Both the position numbers and the translations under genes were made by a program. A stretch of DNA of 64,000 nt from M30B19 sp041741535 (GTDB taxonomy: Bacteria; Planctomycetota; Planctomycetia; Pirellulales; Pirellulaceae), in the NCBI GenBank assembly GCA_041741535.1, contig JBGSJV010000022.1, positions 1 to 64,000 of the forward strand, written 5' to 3'. A model generated the notes under the pieces. The model saw only the letters and a list, made by a program, of their open reading frames with translations, was not told where the DNA came from and made no database searches. Shown piece by piece: positions 43,112-51,325 of this stretch. Numbering within the stretch: position 1 is the stretch's first letter; each line of letters begins with the position of its first letter.

Positions 43112-44959
43112 GTGAAGGACAATGGTTTGATGAACATTGGAGCATGGTGGATGGCTGCTGCGGAGGAACGCGGAGCGACCGGTCGGGTGAACTGGATGCG
43201 GATCTTGTTGGTAGGGTTGGTTTGGAGCGGCGTCGCGGCAAGCGGTGACGGTCTGTTGGTGGCGTCGCCCTCTCTATGGGCCCCCATTCAGGAATCCGAA
43301 CAAGAATCGGCACAAGAAAAACAAGACGAAGGTCAGGAGAAGCAGGAAGCTGCTCAAGAGACGCAAGAGGACGGAACCGCGGACTTTGAGAAAGCAACCG
43401 AACTCAAAGTAAATGCTCGACGACCGATCGATTTGGATCGAGTGGTCCAATTGTGTGAGTCGGCGATCAAAAAGGGACTTGACCCGGCCAGCAAAGAATT
43501 TTGTCAACGCATGATGTTGGATTCGCTGATGGAATACGCGAGGTTGTCGAGCGCGCGGATTCTAGCGCCGAATCGCGACCCACGATGGCGATTCTTGCGA
43601 AGTGAATCCATCAAGCGGTTAAACAAGGTGGTCGAACTGGCACCGGAAACCGTTGAAGCTTGGATATTGATCGCCAAACTCAACGTGTTGGAAAATGGCG
43701 ACCGGGATCAAGGCAGCGCGGCCATTGCGAAAGTCATTGACTTGTCTGCTGAAAACAAAGCCCAGTTGGCCGAAGCTCTCTTATTGCGTGCTGCCTATGC
43801 CGAGGATGACAAGCAACGACTGGAAGATCTGAACCAAGCCATTGAAGTCGATCCAGCAAACGTTGAAGTTCGCAAGGCCCGCGCCATCTATTATTTGCGT
43901 TCGCAAGATAACGAAAAGGCGATTCTGGACTTTGAAGCGGTGTTGCAATTGGAACCGGGCATCATCGAGAATCGCTTGCTCTTGACCGAGGTCTTGATGC
44001 AGGCGGACCAGTTGGACCGCGCGTTGGAGGTCTTAGGAGCCGCCGAAGCAGCCGAAGGCGAAGTTCGCCCGAAAATGTTGATGGCCCAGATCTACTTTCA
44101 AAAGAAGGACTATGAAAAGTGTCTGGAGAATGCGAACCAAGTCTTGGAGACAATTCGCGATCTACCGGACGCCATCAACTTGAAGATTCTGTCATTGCTC
44201 CAATTGGAACGCAACGAAGAGGCTCTGGCGGTGGCCGATGAATGGGTTAATCGGGCTCCCAATCTGACGCAAGGGTATTGGCTGCGAAGCATCGCAAATT
44301 CATCATTGGAGAAGTATGACGCGGCCATCGAAGACTTGAAATTCCTGGTTGAAAACTTCCCGGATAGCCCGCTGTTCAAGTTGCAGCTAGGCAATTTATA
44401 CAACGCCTCGGATCGGCCACGCGCCGCGCTAAAGCTGTTCGACGAGTTGTTTGAAGAGGACCCGGAATTGGAAGGTCTTTATCGATCGCGCGGTGATGCC
44501 TATTTGAGTACCGGTCAACACGCGGAAGCCGTCGCCGACTATGAAAAGGAATTGGCAAAAAACCCGGAAGACTCGGGGACGCTCAATAACTTGGCTTGGG
44601 TATTGGCGACTTCGCCGAAGGATGAAGTACGCAATGGAGCTCGCGCCTTGGAACTCGGACTGAAGGCTGCGGAATTGACGAAGTACGAACAGGCTCACAT
44701 CCTGTCGACTTTGGCGTCGGGTTATGCTGAAACCGGCGACTTCGCGAAAGCCCGTGAATGGATCGCCAAAGCCGTGGCGATTGCTGAATCCAACCAAGCC
44801 AAGAACGTGGAGAATCTGAAGAAGGAAGCTGCCACCTACGACAAAAACGAAGCGTGGCGGGAACTGGAAATCAAGGAAGAAGCCCCGTTGCCGGAATCAG
44901 CTCCGAAGCGTCGCGAACGTCCACGTCCACAAACGGACAAAGACGAAGATGATTTTTAG
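43112..44959 (+). CDS. Exported TPR-repeat protein
   Basis: A 615-residue protein. A membrane segment (MRILLVGLVWSGVAASGDGL) serves as signal or anchor; an acidic Gln/Glu-rich linker (EQESAQEKQDEGQEKQEAAQ) follows. From about residue 150 to 560 there are eight to ten TPR units, for instance RKARAIYYLRSQDNEKAILD, YRSRGDAYLSTGQHAEAVAD and LNNLAWVLATSP. The C-terminus is charged and basic (PKRRERPRPQTDKDEDDF). It would be a periplasmic or surface scaffold. No enzymatic part is visible. It is followed after 100 bases by an M28 peptidase gene and may share its transcript. GTG start with strong ribosome site. Confidence 0.82.
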   Translation: MKDNGLMNIGAWWMAAAEERGATGRVNWMRILLVGLVWSGVAASGDGLLVASPSLWAPIQESEQESAQEKQDEGQEKQEAAQETQEDGTADFEKATELKVNARRPIDLDRVVQLCESAIKKGLDPASKEFCQRMMLDSLMEYARLSSARILAPNRDPRWRFLRSESIKRLNKVVELAPETVEAWILIAKLNVLENGDRDQGSAAIAKVIDLSAENKAQLAEALLLRAAYAEDDKQRLEDLNQAIEVDPANVEVRKARAIYYLRSQDNEKAILDFEAVLQLEPGIIENRLLLTEVLMQADQLDRALEVLGAAEAAEGEVRPKMLMAQIYFQKKDYEKCLENANQVLETIRDLPDAINLKILSLLQLERNEEALAVADEWVNRAPNLTQGYWLRSIANSSLEKYDAAIEDLKFLVENFPDSPLFKLQLGNLYNASDRPRAALKLFDELFEEDPELEGLYRSRGDAYLSTGQHAEAVADYEKELAKNPEDSGTLNNLAWVLATSPKDEVRNGARALELGLKAAELTKYEQAHILSTLASGYAETGDFAKAREWIAKAVAIAESNQAKNVENLKKEAATYDKNEAWRELEIKEEAPLPESAPKRRERPRPQTDKDEDDF

Positions 44960-45059
44960 GAAGTCTGCGACGCTGGTCGTTGCGACTCCTTGAATGGTTA
45001 CGTGGAAATTAGCAATATTTTCCGGGGTTTTACGCACACTCGAATTGAAAGTGGAATCC

Positions 45060-46580
45060 ATGCGAATTTCGTTAGCAACGATCTGGATGTTGGTCGGTCT
45101 AATTGGGTCGGTTCCGTCCGTGATTCACGGCGATGAGCCGATCGTGGCGACTGCCTCGGTGTCGATCGATGAACTTGCTGAAAAATTCAACTTGCCCCCT
45201 GCGCAAGTGGAGGTCCTCTTGAAAATTATCGAAGAAGGCCAGCAGCGCAGTCAGGTCCTGGACCATTTGAATCACTTGTGTTTGGAGATTGGGCCGCGTT
45301 TGACCGGATCGACCCGACTTGAAACCGCCAACCGTTGGACAGCCGAACGGTTCGAGAGTTTTGGGCTCAAGAACGTCGCTGTGAAACAGTGGGGTGAAAT
45401 GCCCGTGCGTTTTGATCGCGGACCGTCGACCGGAGAAATGCTCAAGCCGGTCGAACGCAAGTTCGAGTTCACGACGCGCAGTTGGTCGGCGGGCACCAAT
45501 GGTCCGGTCGAAGGGATTCTGATTCGCGAACCGCAAACCGAAGAAGAATTGAATGCGGTCGCCGAACGACTCGCGGGGGCGTGGATCCTGCGGGCGTCAG
45601 CGAGAGAAAAAGGACCCTATGCGGATCGTCTGGATAGCGCCGGAATTGCCGGCGTGATTACGACCTCCGCGGACGAATTGGTGCGAACCGGCGGCGTCAG
45701 TGGAATCATGCAGTTGGATTTTGACAATCTGGCGCCGGGGGTGGGTGTCGTGGTACGGCGATCGGACTACGATGCCATGAATAGTCGGTTGGCAGATAAT
45801 GAAGAAGTTGTGGTCAAGTTTGATTTGAACCATCACTTCGAACGTGGCCCCATACCGCTCTACAACACGATTGCCGAAATTCCCGGCAGCGAACGACCTG
45901 ACGAAGTCGTCATCATCTCGGCCCATTTGGACAGTTGGGATGGGCCAGGCTCGCAAGGTACCGTCGACAATGGGACCGGGTCCAGTGTCACGATCGAGGC
46001 CGCACGGATCTTGGCCGCGATTGGTGTCCAACCCAAACGCACAATTCGCTTCATCCTGTGGTCCGGTGAAGAGCAAGGCTTGCTCGGGTCAAGAGCTTAT
46101 GTCGACAGTTTACCGGAAGAGGAACGAGCCAAGATCTCGGCAGTGTTCGTCGATGACAGCGGCACCAATCAACAGTCGTCGTTAAGTTGCGTGGCGGCCA
46201 TGGAGCCCATGTTCAAGCAGGCCATTGCGCCGATGAATCACGCGTTCCCGGACGCTCCGATCGAATTGGTAATTAGCCCAACCATGCCGCGCGGCGGAGC
46301 CAGTGATCACGCGTCGTTTAATCGGGTCGGGGTTCCTGGGTTTTTCTGGGGCAAGACAGGCCGAGCATTTTATCGGCATGCCTGGCATACCCAAAACGAC
46401 AAGGTCGATCAAGCAGTGCCCGAGTACTTGATCAAGAACGCCACGGTATCGGCTATCGTGGCTTATGTGTTCGCAGAAGCCGATACACTGTTGCCTCGTC
46501 CGGAGCCGGTCGCTGAAGGGGCGGAAGCGAGCGATGAGAGCGAAAACCGACCGCGAAGAAACCGCAATCGGGATAACTAA
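45060..46580 (+). CDS. M28-family zinc metallopeptidase
   Basis: A 506-residue exported aminopeptidase/carboxypeptidase of the M28 family. The signal peptide is MRISLATIWMLVGLIGSVPS. A PA-like inserted domain (about 130-270) precedes the catalytic fold. The co-catalytic zinc site is intact: His289 (SAHLDSWD), Asp303 (GTVDNGTG), Glu337 base and Glu338 (WSGEEQGLLGS), Asp365 (FVDDSG) and His443 (AWHTQNDK). The C-terminal tail is acidic then basic. It should act in the periplasm on peptides. The ATG at 45060 is chosen because it puts the signal at the N-terminus; a GTG-type start at 44994 is unlikely. A weak hairpin follows the stop. Confidence 0.92.
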   Translation: MRISLATIWMLVGLIGSVPSVIHGDEPIVATASVSIDELAEKFNLPPAQVEVLLKIIEEGQQRSQVLDHLNHLCLEIGPRLTGSTRLETANRWTAERFESFGLKNVAVKQWGEMPVRFDRGPSTGEMLKPVERKFEFTTRSWSAGTNGPVEGILIREPQTEEELNAVAERLAGAWILRASAREKGPYADRLDSAGIAGVITTSADELVRTGGVSGIMQLDFDNLAPGVGVVVRRSDYDAMNSRLADNEEVVVKFDLNHHFERGPIPLYNTIAEIPGSERPDEVVIISAHLDSWDGPGSQGTVDNGTGSSVTIEAARILAAIGVQPKRTIRFILWSGEEQGLLGSRAYVDSLPEEERAKISAVFVDDSGTNQQSSLSCVAAMEPMFKQAIAPMNHAFPDAPIELVISPTMPRGGASDHASFNRVGVPGFFWGKTGRAFYRHAWHTQNDKVDQAVPEYLIKNATVSAIVAYVFAEADTLLPRPEPVAEGAEASDESENRPRRNRNRDN

Positions 46581-46589
46581 GCCGTGCAA

Positions 46590-46609
46590 TATCGGAACAT
46601 CCGATAATT
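46590..46609 (+). terminator. Weak terminator-like hairpin
   Basis: TATCGG (46590-46595) pairs with CCGATA (46601-46606), followed by ATTTTC, ten bases after the M28 stop. The stem is short. Confidence 0.3.
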
Positions 46610-46762
46610 TTCTGCAGCTAGAGAAGTGAAGGCTCGGGCCGGTGTTTATGGCGGCGAAGTCAGATTGGCTGGTTTGGTTTGGTTGACGCTGGAGTGCCGG
46701 CAAAAGCCGGGCACACCAACGCCCGCTAAATTGAGTTTCACGGAGCGGTATTCGAATCCGGT

Positions 46763-47665
46763 TTAGGGGTTTTCCGCTGGTGTCTCTTGACCTTGGCTTT
46801 CTTCTTCGGTCGGTGGGGCAGACGCTAACACGGGCATTTTGCCGTCTTCGCACAAATACACGTAGGCGAAGTCCCCTCGGAAAAACTGCATTTGAAATGG
46901 TTCCCCCTTCTTCTGTTGAGGCAAGGGAGCGTTGGGCGTTTCGGTGGTCGGCTTCGGAAACCCAATCATCTCGGTAAGCGAGACCAGTCCCTTCTGCCCT
47001 TCCATCTCGGATTCTTCAACCTCGGTGTCTCCCATCCCACGAACGGCCAATTTGATACTGGCGGTGGAGCTGACCAAAGTGAGCATTTCCGATTGACGCT
47101 CCGTAACGACCAAGCTAACGGTGATGTCGTCTTCATTACTCTTGGCGTTTTCACCGCTTTCCAGTGCGGTCTTGTTGCTGACCGAATAGACTTTGATCCC
47201 GCGGAGGATTGTCTTCGAGAACGAACGGTCTTCGTGGTCGAAGATCCCGATGACGTCGACGGTATGTCCGGGTTGCAACAGTCCTGCGATATGATCTTCG
47301 GCCGGCAACTTCAAGCCCACAACCTTCTTGCCTGGCGGAACGGTCACCAGAACTCGGTCGTGTTTGTCGAGCAAGTCGCGAGTGAAAATGGGGGTGTTTT
47401 TGCCCAGCCGGGTGTTCAGTCGTTTGTCGACGACGTCTTCCAGTGAGCCGACGATTCCCTCCGGAATGAGGTTCTGCGGCCATTGCTCCACGCGACAATT
47501 TTTGTCGGTCAATTGCCCGCCAATCTCAATGTCTTCGACCACGATCAAAACCGGTTTGGTCGGCCCCGTCCCGCCGGGTTGCCCCATGGCATTGGTGAAC
47601 AGAGCGGCAGCAACCAACCCAAACAACCCGGAAACTCCGAGTAGAATCATGGATTTCGGTTTCAT
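46763..47665 (-). CDS. cpaB: Flp/Tad pilus assembly protein CpaB (RcpC)
   Basis: A 300-residue protein with a signal anchor (MILLGVSGLFGLVAAALFTN). It has the SAF-like domain of CpaB (TKPVLIVVEDIEIGGQLTDK; EQWPQNLIPEGIVGSLED; LNTRLGKNTPIFTRDLL) and the RcpC-type part (RVLVTVPPGKKVVGLKLPAE, LLQPGHTVDVIGIFDHED, VSLVVTERQSEMLTLVSSTA). It helps secretin assembly in Tad pili. It lies 113 bases downstream of cpaA. The remaining Tad genes (secretin, ATPase, platform proteins, pilin) are not in this window: the locus ends here against a convergent gene. Confidence 0.9.
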   Translation of the reverse strand: MKPKSMILLGVSGLFGLVAAALFTNAMGQPGGTGPTKPVLIVVEDIEIGGQLTDKNCRVEQWPQNLIPEGIVGSLEDVVDKRLNTRLGKNTPIFTRDLLDKHDRVLVTVPPGKKVVGLKLPAEDHIAGLLQPGHTVDVIGIFDHEDRSFSKTILRGIKVYSVSNKTALESGENAKSNEDDITVSLVVTERQSEMLTLVSSTASIKLAVRGMGDTEVEESEMEGQKGLVSLTEMIGFPKPTTETPNAPLPQQKKGEPFQMQFFRGDFAYVYLCEDGKMPVLASAPPTEEESQGQETPAENP

Positions 47666-47778
47666 AGCAAAGATCCTTTGAAGCTAGCAAGCACAGGGCC
47701 GTTCCCCGTAAATTTCGGAAATGGCCGACCGAGATTCGAGAAATACTTCCCAATGTCCTACAACAGGTACAACACGTC

Positions 47779-48363
47779 TTAGAACAGGCGGCCAATCCAG
47801 GCGAAATGGAGGATTGTGCCGATGGCAATTGGAATACCGTACGGTAGCAATCGCATCGTGTGTTTCCGAGCGGCTGCAATTTCCGACAGTTTGTCCGGGT
47901 TCTTGACGGCGAGGATTTCGTTCAAAATGCCAAAGAACTGGTAATAATGCTTCGAACTGGTTTTGCTAAAGACGATCATCAAAACGGCCATCAAACCGCC
48001 GATGATCGCGGACAGAAAAAAGGCCCACATCGTGATCGAGCAATGGACCCACGCACCGACGGCCGCCAACATTTTGACGTCTCCGCCGCCCATGCCGCCA
48101 ATGGCATAAAACGGATACAAACAGGCCAATCCGACTGCTGTTCCCGCGATACTCCACAAAAGGCCCATGTACCAGCCGTCACCAGACATCCCATAAGTGA
48201 TGCTACTAAACAGCCAGCCCGCGATAATCATTGGAAACGTGATGGCGTTGGGGACCTTCAACTGAGTCCCGTCAATGTACGCAGCCACGACACAGAAAAT
48301 GCTAACAAACCAAAATACCCCATTTTCGGTGAGGCTACTCAACAACCACTCGGCAGACATCAT
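47779..48363 (-). CDS. cpaA: Prepilin peptidase CpaA (A24 family)
   Basis: A 194-residue multi-helix membrane aspartic peptidase. The two catalytic Asp are Asp31 (VAAYIDGTQLKVPN) and Asp95 (GGMGGGDVKML), with the GxGD-type motif intact. It cleaves the leader of Flp-type pilins. A very good ribosome site (GAGGAGG) precedes two adjacent ATGs; the first is used here. The C-terminal half is longer than in typical CpaA (about 150-170 residues) with a basic cytoplasmic loop. It forms a unit with cpaB and diverges from a Fur-family gene. Confidence 0.92.
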   Translation of the reverse strand: MMSAEWLLSSLTENGVFWFVSIFCVVAAYIDGTQLKVPNAITFPMIIAGWLFSSITYGMSGDGWYMGLLWSIAGTAVGLACLYPFYAIGGMGGGDVKMLAAVGAWVHCSITMWAFFLSAIIGGLMAVLMIVFSKTSSKHYYQFFGILNEILAVKNPDKLSEIAAARKHTMRLLPYGIPIAIGTILHFAWIGRLF

Positions 48364-48409
48364 ATCACGTTCCTCCTCAAACAGTCTTTATTACGGAAGC
48401 GTCAGTTCC

Positions 48410-48436
48410 ACGGGGATGACTGGGGTCGATCCCCGT
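48410..48436. promoter_or_regulatory. Inverted repeat in the cpaA leader
   Basis: ACGGGGAT (48410-48417) and ATCCCCGT (48429-48436) form a perfect 8-base stem with an 11-base loop, about 45 bases upstream of the cpaA start. It could be an operator or a leader hairpin; no T run follows. Confidence 0.35.
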
Positions 48437-48588
48437 AAGAAATTAGGTTGCCAGGCAGGAAAGTGAGGCAATTTGTCAACAAAACCGATCGACTCGTGTC
48501 AAAAAATGGCGCTGGCGCAGATTTTGATGGTTCTAACGATCGTGTACTGGGTTGCCATTCCGAGAGTTTTTGACTAAGGTCGCAGGTT

Positions 48589-49095
48589 ATGGAGCACGAG
48601 CCAACTTCTCTACAACGGATGAAAACGGCGGCCTCGCCGGAACAACGGTTTCACGAATACTTGCAAAGTCGTGGGATGCGCAGCACTCGGCAACGCCAAG
48701 TCTTGCTCGAGCAGGTTTTTGCCGAACACGATCATTTCGACGCGGACCAATTGATCGAGAAACTTCCTCGCCGCGGTTCGACGGACTACGTGAGTCGCCC
48801 AACCGTTTATCGAACTCTAGGCGAATTTGTCGATGCCGGCCTACTAAAGAAGTTCGAAGTGGACGGTCGGAGTGTTTACGATTTTGATTACGGCTACCCG
48901 GATCACGACCATCTCCATTGTCAGACGTGTGATCGGCTGATCGAATTCCAGGCCGATGGATTGGAGCAAGTCTTGCGTCACGTGGCCGAGCAACATGGCT
49001 TTCGCATCAAGTCGCACACGTTGATCGTCGACGGCATCTGCGAAGAATGCTTCAAAGCCCGTCGACGGGTGCCCCAGCGTGTGGATCGAATTTAG
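48589..49095 (+). CDS. Fur-family metal-dependent transcription regulator
   Basis: A 168-residue repressor. The winged helix has RGMRSTRQRQVLLEQVF and SRPTVYRTLGEFVDAGLLKK, the DNA-reading helix of the family. The metal-binding part is FDYGYPDHDHLHCQTCDRLI with CQTC, and a second CEEC at the C-terminus, so the structural zinc Cys4 site is complete and the regulatory HDH site present. Whether it is Fur, Zur or PerR cannot be decided. It is transcribed divergently from cpaA; the 225-base spacer could contain its own operator. Confidence 0.92.
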   Translation: MEHEPTSLQRMKTAASPEQRFHEYLQSRGMRSTRQRQVLLEQVFAEHDHFDADQLIEKLPRRGSTDYVSRPTVYRTLGEFVDAGLLKKFEVDGRSVYDFDYGYPDHDHLHCQTCDRLIEFQADGLEQVLRHVAEQHGFRIKSHTLIVDGICEECFKARRRVPQRVDRI

Positions 49096-49344
49096 GCCCG
49101 CATTCGCGAAACGCGCGAGCGACGCTCTTTGAGTCCCATCGTTAAAAAGGGGGCTGTGAAATGATCCGACGAACTTCTCGCACGGACACAGAAAAGACGA
49201 ACGCGAAGTGCCTATCACCTCGAAGGTCTAAAAAGGTGCGGGGGACCGCGTCCAATCCATACGGTGCCCTTCTAGCTGCCAAACTTTCGCACCAACGGGA
49301 CGAGCCACGTTGGGGGCGGCCCGCTAAATCAACAGCCGGCAAGC

Positions 49345-49527
49345 CACGTTGGGCAACGCTGTGAAGCATTTTTTCTGGCCAAAACAGGCCCGAATGGGCC
49401 GAAACAAACCTAGCCGGTGTGCGCGAGCCACCGGTTAGAGTGACATCTCATTCAGAAAAGGCCTGAAAGGCCGACACAAGTGCTGAGCATACGCATTCAA
49501 AAATGCTTCACAGCGTTGCACGTTGGG
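49345..49527. repeat. 9-base direct repeats flanking the MITE-like element
   Basis: CACGTTGGG occurs at 49345-49353 and 49519-49527, immediately outside the inverted ends, as expected of a target site duplication. A longer CACGTTGGGGGCGG at 49306-49319 matches the right copy and its flank. Confidence 0.65.
49354..49518. mobile_element. MITE-like non-coding element, 165 bases
   Basis: The ends CAACGCTGTGAAGCATTTTT (49354-49373) and its exact reverse complement (49499-49518) are perfect 20-base terminal inverted repeats, bordered by 9-base direct repeats. The 125-base core has nested hairpins (AGCCGGTG with CACCGGTT; GGCC-rich arms) and no coding capacity. Size, perfect ends and direct repeats fit a miniature inverted-repeat element moved by a transposase encoded elsewhere. 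The parent family cannot be named. Confidence 0.65.
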
Positions 49528-49666
49528 GGCGGTGTTTGATCGAGTGTTGTCCTTGGGTACCAAGCGTCTGAACTTGCGCGCGAGAACCGTTACTACGCGG
49601 TCGGTATGATCGAGGCGATCATGCTTCTATGTGGCCGTCACAATCGGAGCCCTTGCGGATTCGCTC

Positions 49667-50917
49667 TTAACGATAGGGGCTCAGGGCGGCCGATTGTTCC
49701 CCAGCTTCAAAGACAACCTGCGCCCGACCTACCAGCAGTGGGTCGACGATTCCAATCTTCTCCAAGTCTCGTCCTTCATACGCCAAACGGTGCAATACAT
49801 AACGCATGGCGTGCAAGCGAGCTCGTTTTTTGCAATCGGATTTGACCACGGTCCAAGGTGCGTCCGGGGTATCTGTATAAAAGAACATCGCCTCTTTGGC
49901 ACGAGTGTATTCTTCCCATTTGTCCAATGACGCTTGATCGATTGGCGATAACTTCCATTGTTTTAGTGGATGTGTTTCGCGTTCCTTGAAACGTCGGCGT
50001 TGTTCTTGTTGGCTGACGGAGAACCAGAATTTGATCAGATGAATGCCACTGCGACAGAGATTGCGTTCGAACTCCGGTGCTTGTCGCATGAATTCGTGAT
50101 ATTGATCGTTGGTGCAAAACCCCATCACTCGTTCGACACCGGCCCGGTTGTACCAGGAGCGATCGAACAGCACAATTTCGCCGCTGGTCGGGAGGTGCTC
50201 GACGTATCGTTGGAAGTACCACTGGCCTTGCTCCAACGCCGTGGGTTTTTCCAGGGCGATCACACGAGCCCCGCGGGGATTCAAGTGCTCCATGAACCGC
50301 TTGATGGCACCTCCTTTGCCTGCCGCGTCACGCCCTTCGAAAATGATGATGACCTTTTGCCCGGTTCGCTTGACCCACGACTGCAGTTTCAGTAATTCGA
50401 CCTGCAAACGATATTTTTGTTTTTCGTAGGTTTTTCGCGACAAAAGGTATTGGTAGGGATAACCTCCCGCTCGCCAGTCTTTGGCCAGAGCTAGGTCAAA
50501 ATCGATCGCCGCTTCGACCGTTTGATCGACGTCCAAGAGCTTCCTCAACGCAGCTAGATCGTCAGCGGAAGTTCCCTGGCGAATGGCGGCCAGGCCGGCG
50601 TCTCGCTGTTCTGGATTGGACTTGGACAACTGCCCCAACACATCTTTAAGTGCATTTAGCTGTGCTTGTTGGCGTTTTTCGACCGCCGTGCTGACCTCCT
50701 GACGTTCGATCCCATTGGAGGAACTTGCCGAAAGGACGTCTCCCAACCTTGTGATTCGAGGTTCGTTGGACGGAGGTCCGTTTGCGGAAGGAGATTTTGG
50801 CGGCCGCCCCGGTTGCTTGCTGGGGTGACGATTAACCGGGGTGTTGCACGTCGCTTTTCCGTTTTTATTGGAAGTTGGTTTGGTCAAGTCGCCGTCTTTC
50901 GGAGCCGCCCGATACAC
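49667..50917 (-). CDS. ppk2: Polyphosphate kinase 2
   Basis: A 416-residue PPK2-family enzyme, which transfers phosphate between polyphosphate and nucleotides. The core (from about residue 150) has the Walker A variant IIIFEGRDAAGKGGAIKRF, the lid segment LNPRGARVIALEKPT, the Walker B variant IVLFDRSWYNRAGVERVMGF, and KFWFSVSQQEQRRRF. The N-terminal 130 residues are basic, Pro/Asn-rich and probably disordered, with a short helical part; they are not usual for the family. The start is a GTG at 50917 and remains uncertain. No neighbour on the same strand suggests an operon. Confidence 0.9.
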   Translation of the reverse strand: MYRAAPKDGDLTKPTSNKNGKATCNTPVNRHPSKQPGRPPKSPSANGPPSNEPRITRLGDVLSASSSNGIERQEVSTAVEKRQQAQLNALKDVLGQLSKSNPEQRDAGLAAIRQGTSADDLAALRKLLDVDQTVEAAIDFDLALAKDWRAGGYPYQYLLSRKTYEKQKYRLQVELLKLQSWVKRTGQKVIIIFEGRDAAGKGGAIKRFMEHLNPRGARVIALEKPTALEQGQWYFQRYVEHLPTSGEIVLFDRSWYNRAGVERVMGFCTNDQYHEFMRQAPEFERNLCRSGIHLIKFWFSVSQQEQRRRFKERETHPLKQWKLSPIDQASLDKWEEYTRAKEAMFFYTDTPDAPWTVVKSDCKKRARLHAMRYVLHRLAYEGRDLEKIGIVDPLLVGRAQVVFEAGEQSAALSPYR

Positions 50918-51325
50918 CGACTGGCCCGGTCGGCGTCTGGACTTTCTGAACGAATCCCCACTGCAGTCAATAGTCTAATTCACGAGTTGGGGGCGGACAA
51001 CAAATTCGGGCATTTCGCCGCATCCGGTCACGGGGTTTCGCCACGTTCGACAGGGCGAGTTCGCTTGCTGGTCGAATCAATCGGTCCAACCCGGAAAATT
51101 GGTGAAAGTCGGATCTTCGTTTGCCAATTGGTTGGCGAAACCCGCCCCGGCCGACTACAGTAGAACGAGGCTGCGTTCGCCAAAGCGGACCGGACATTTG
51201 GTTCTCCAAATCTCGGGTACAGACTCCGAGAATCAAATGGCCGCTTGTTGCTTGGACGGAGCCGCGTCAGCCGGCGGTTTCGTTTCGGGTTTGAAGTTCA
51301 TCGTCACTTTCTGGTTTTTTGCCCC
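50918..51325. other. Divergent spacer between ppk2 and an exported protein gene
   Basis: A 408-base region. A plus-strand TTGGCG (51132-51137) with TACAGT (51156-51161) at 18 bases is a weak promoter candidate for the gene at 51326. Nothing else is recognised. Confidence 0.35.

Larger units (their letters stand above)
49096..49666. other. Spacer holding a MITE-like element
   Basis: A 571-base region between the Fur-family gene and the end of ppk2. It contains a 165-base element with inverted ends (49354-49518), three copies of CACGTTGGG (49306, 49345, 49519) and several small GC hairpins. A 67-codon open frame at 49161-49364 ends inside the element and has a skewed composition; it is not called as a gene. 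Confidence 0.6.

Noticed and set aside
46695..46708. CCGGC-AAAA-GCCGG hairpin between the M28 and cpaB genes
   Set aside because: The stem is only five bases and no T run follows on either strand; too weak to call a terminator.
48484..48512. Two TTGACA boxes 17 bases apart on the minus strand upstream of cpaA
   Set aside because: Neither has a convincing -10 at the right distance; the first box does not count as a promoter with the second as -10.
49161..49364. 67-codon plus-strand open frame before the MITE-like element
   Set aside because: It is Arg/Ser/Lys-rich with no family look, and its stop lies inside the element end. It could be a remnant but cannot be supported.
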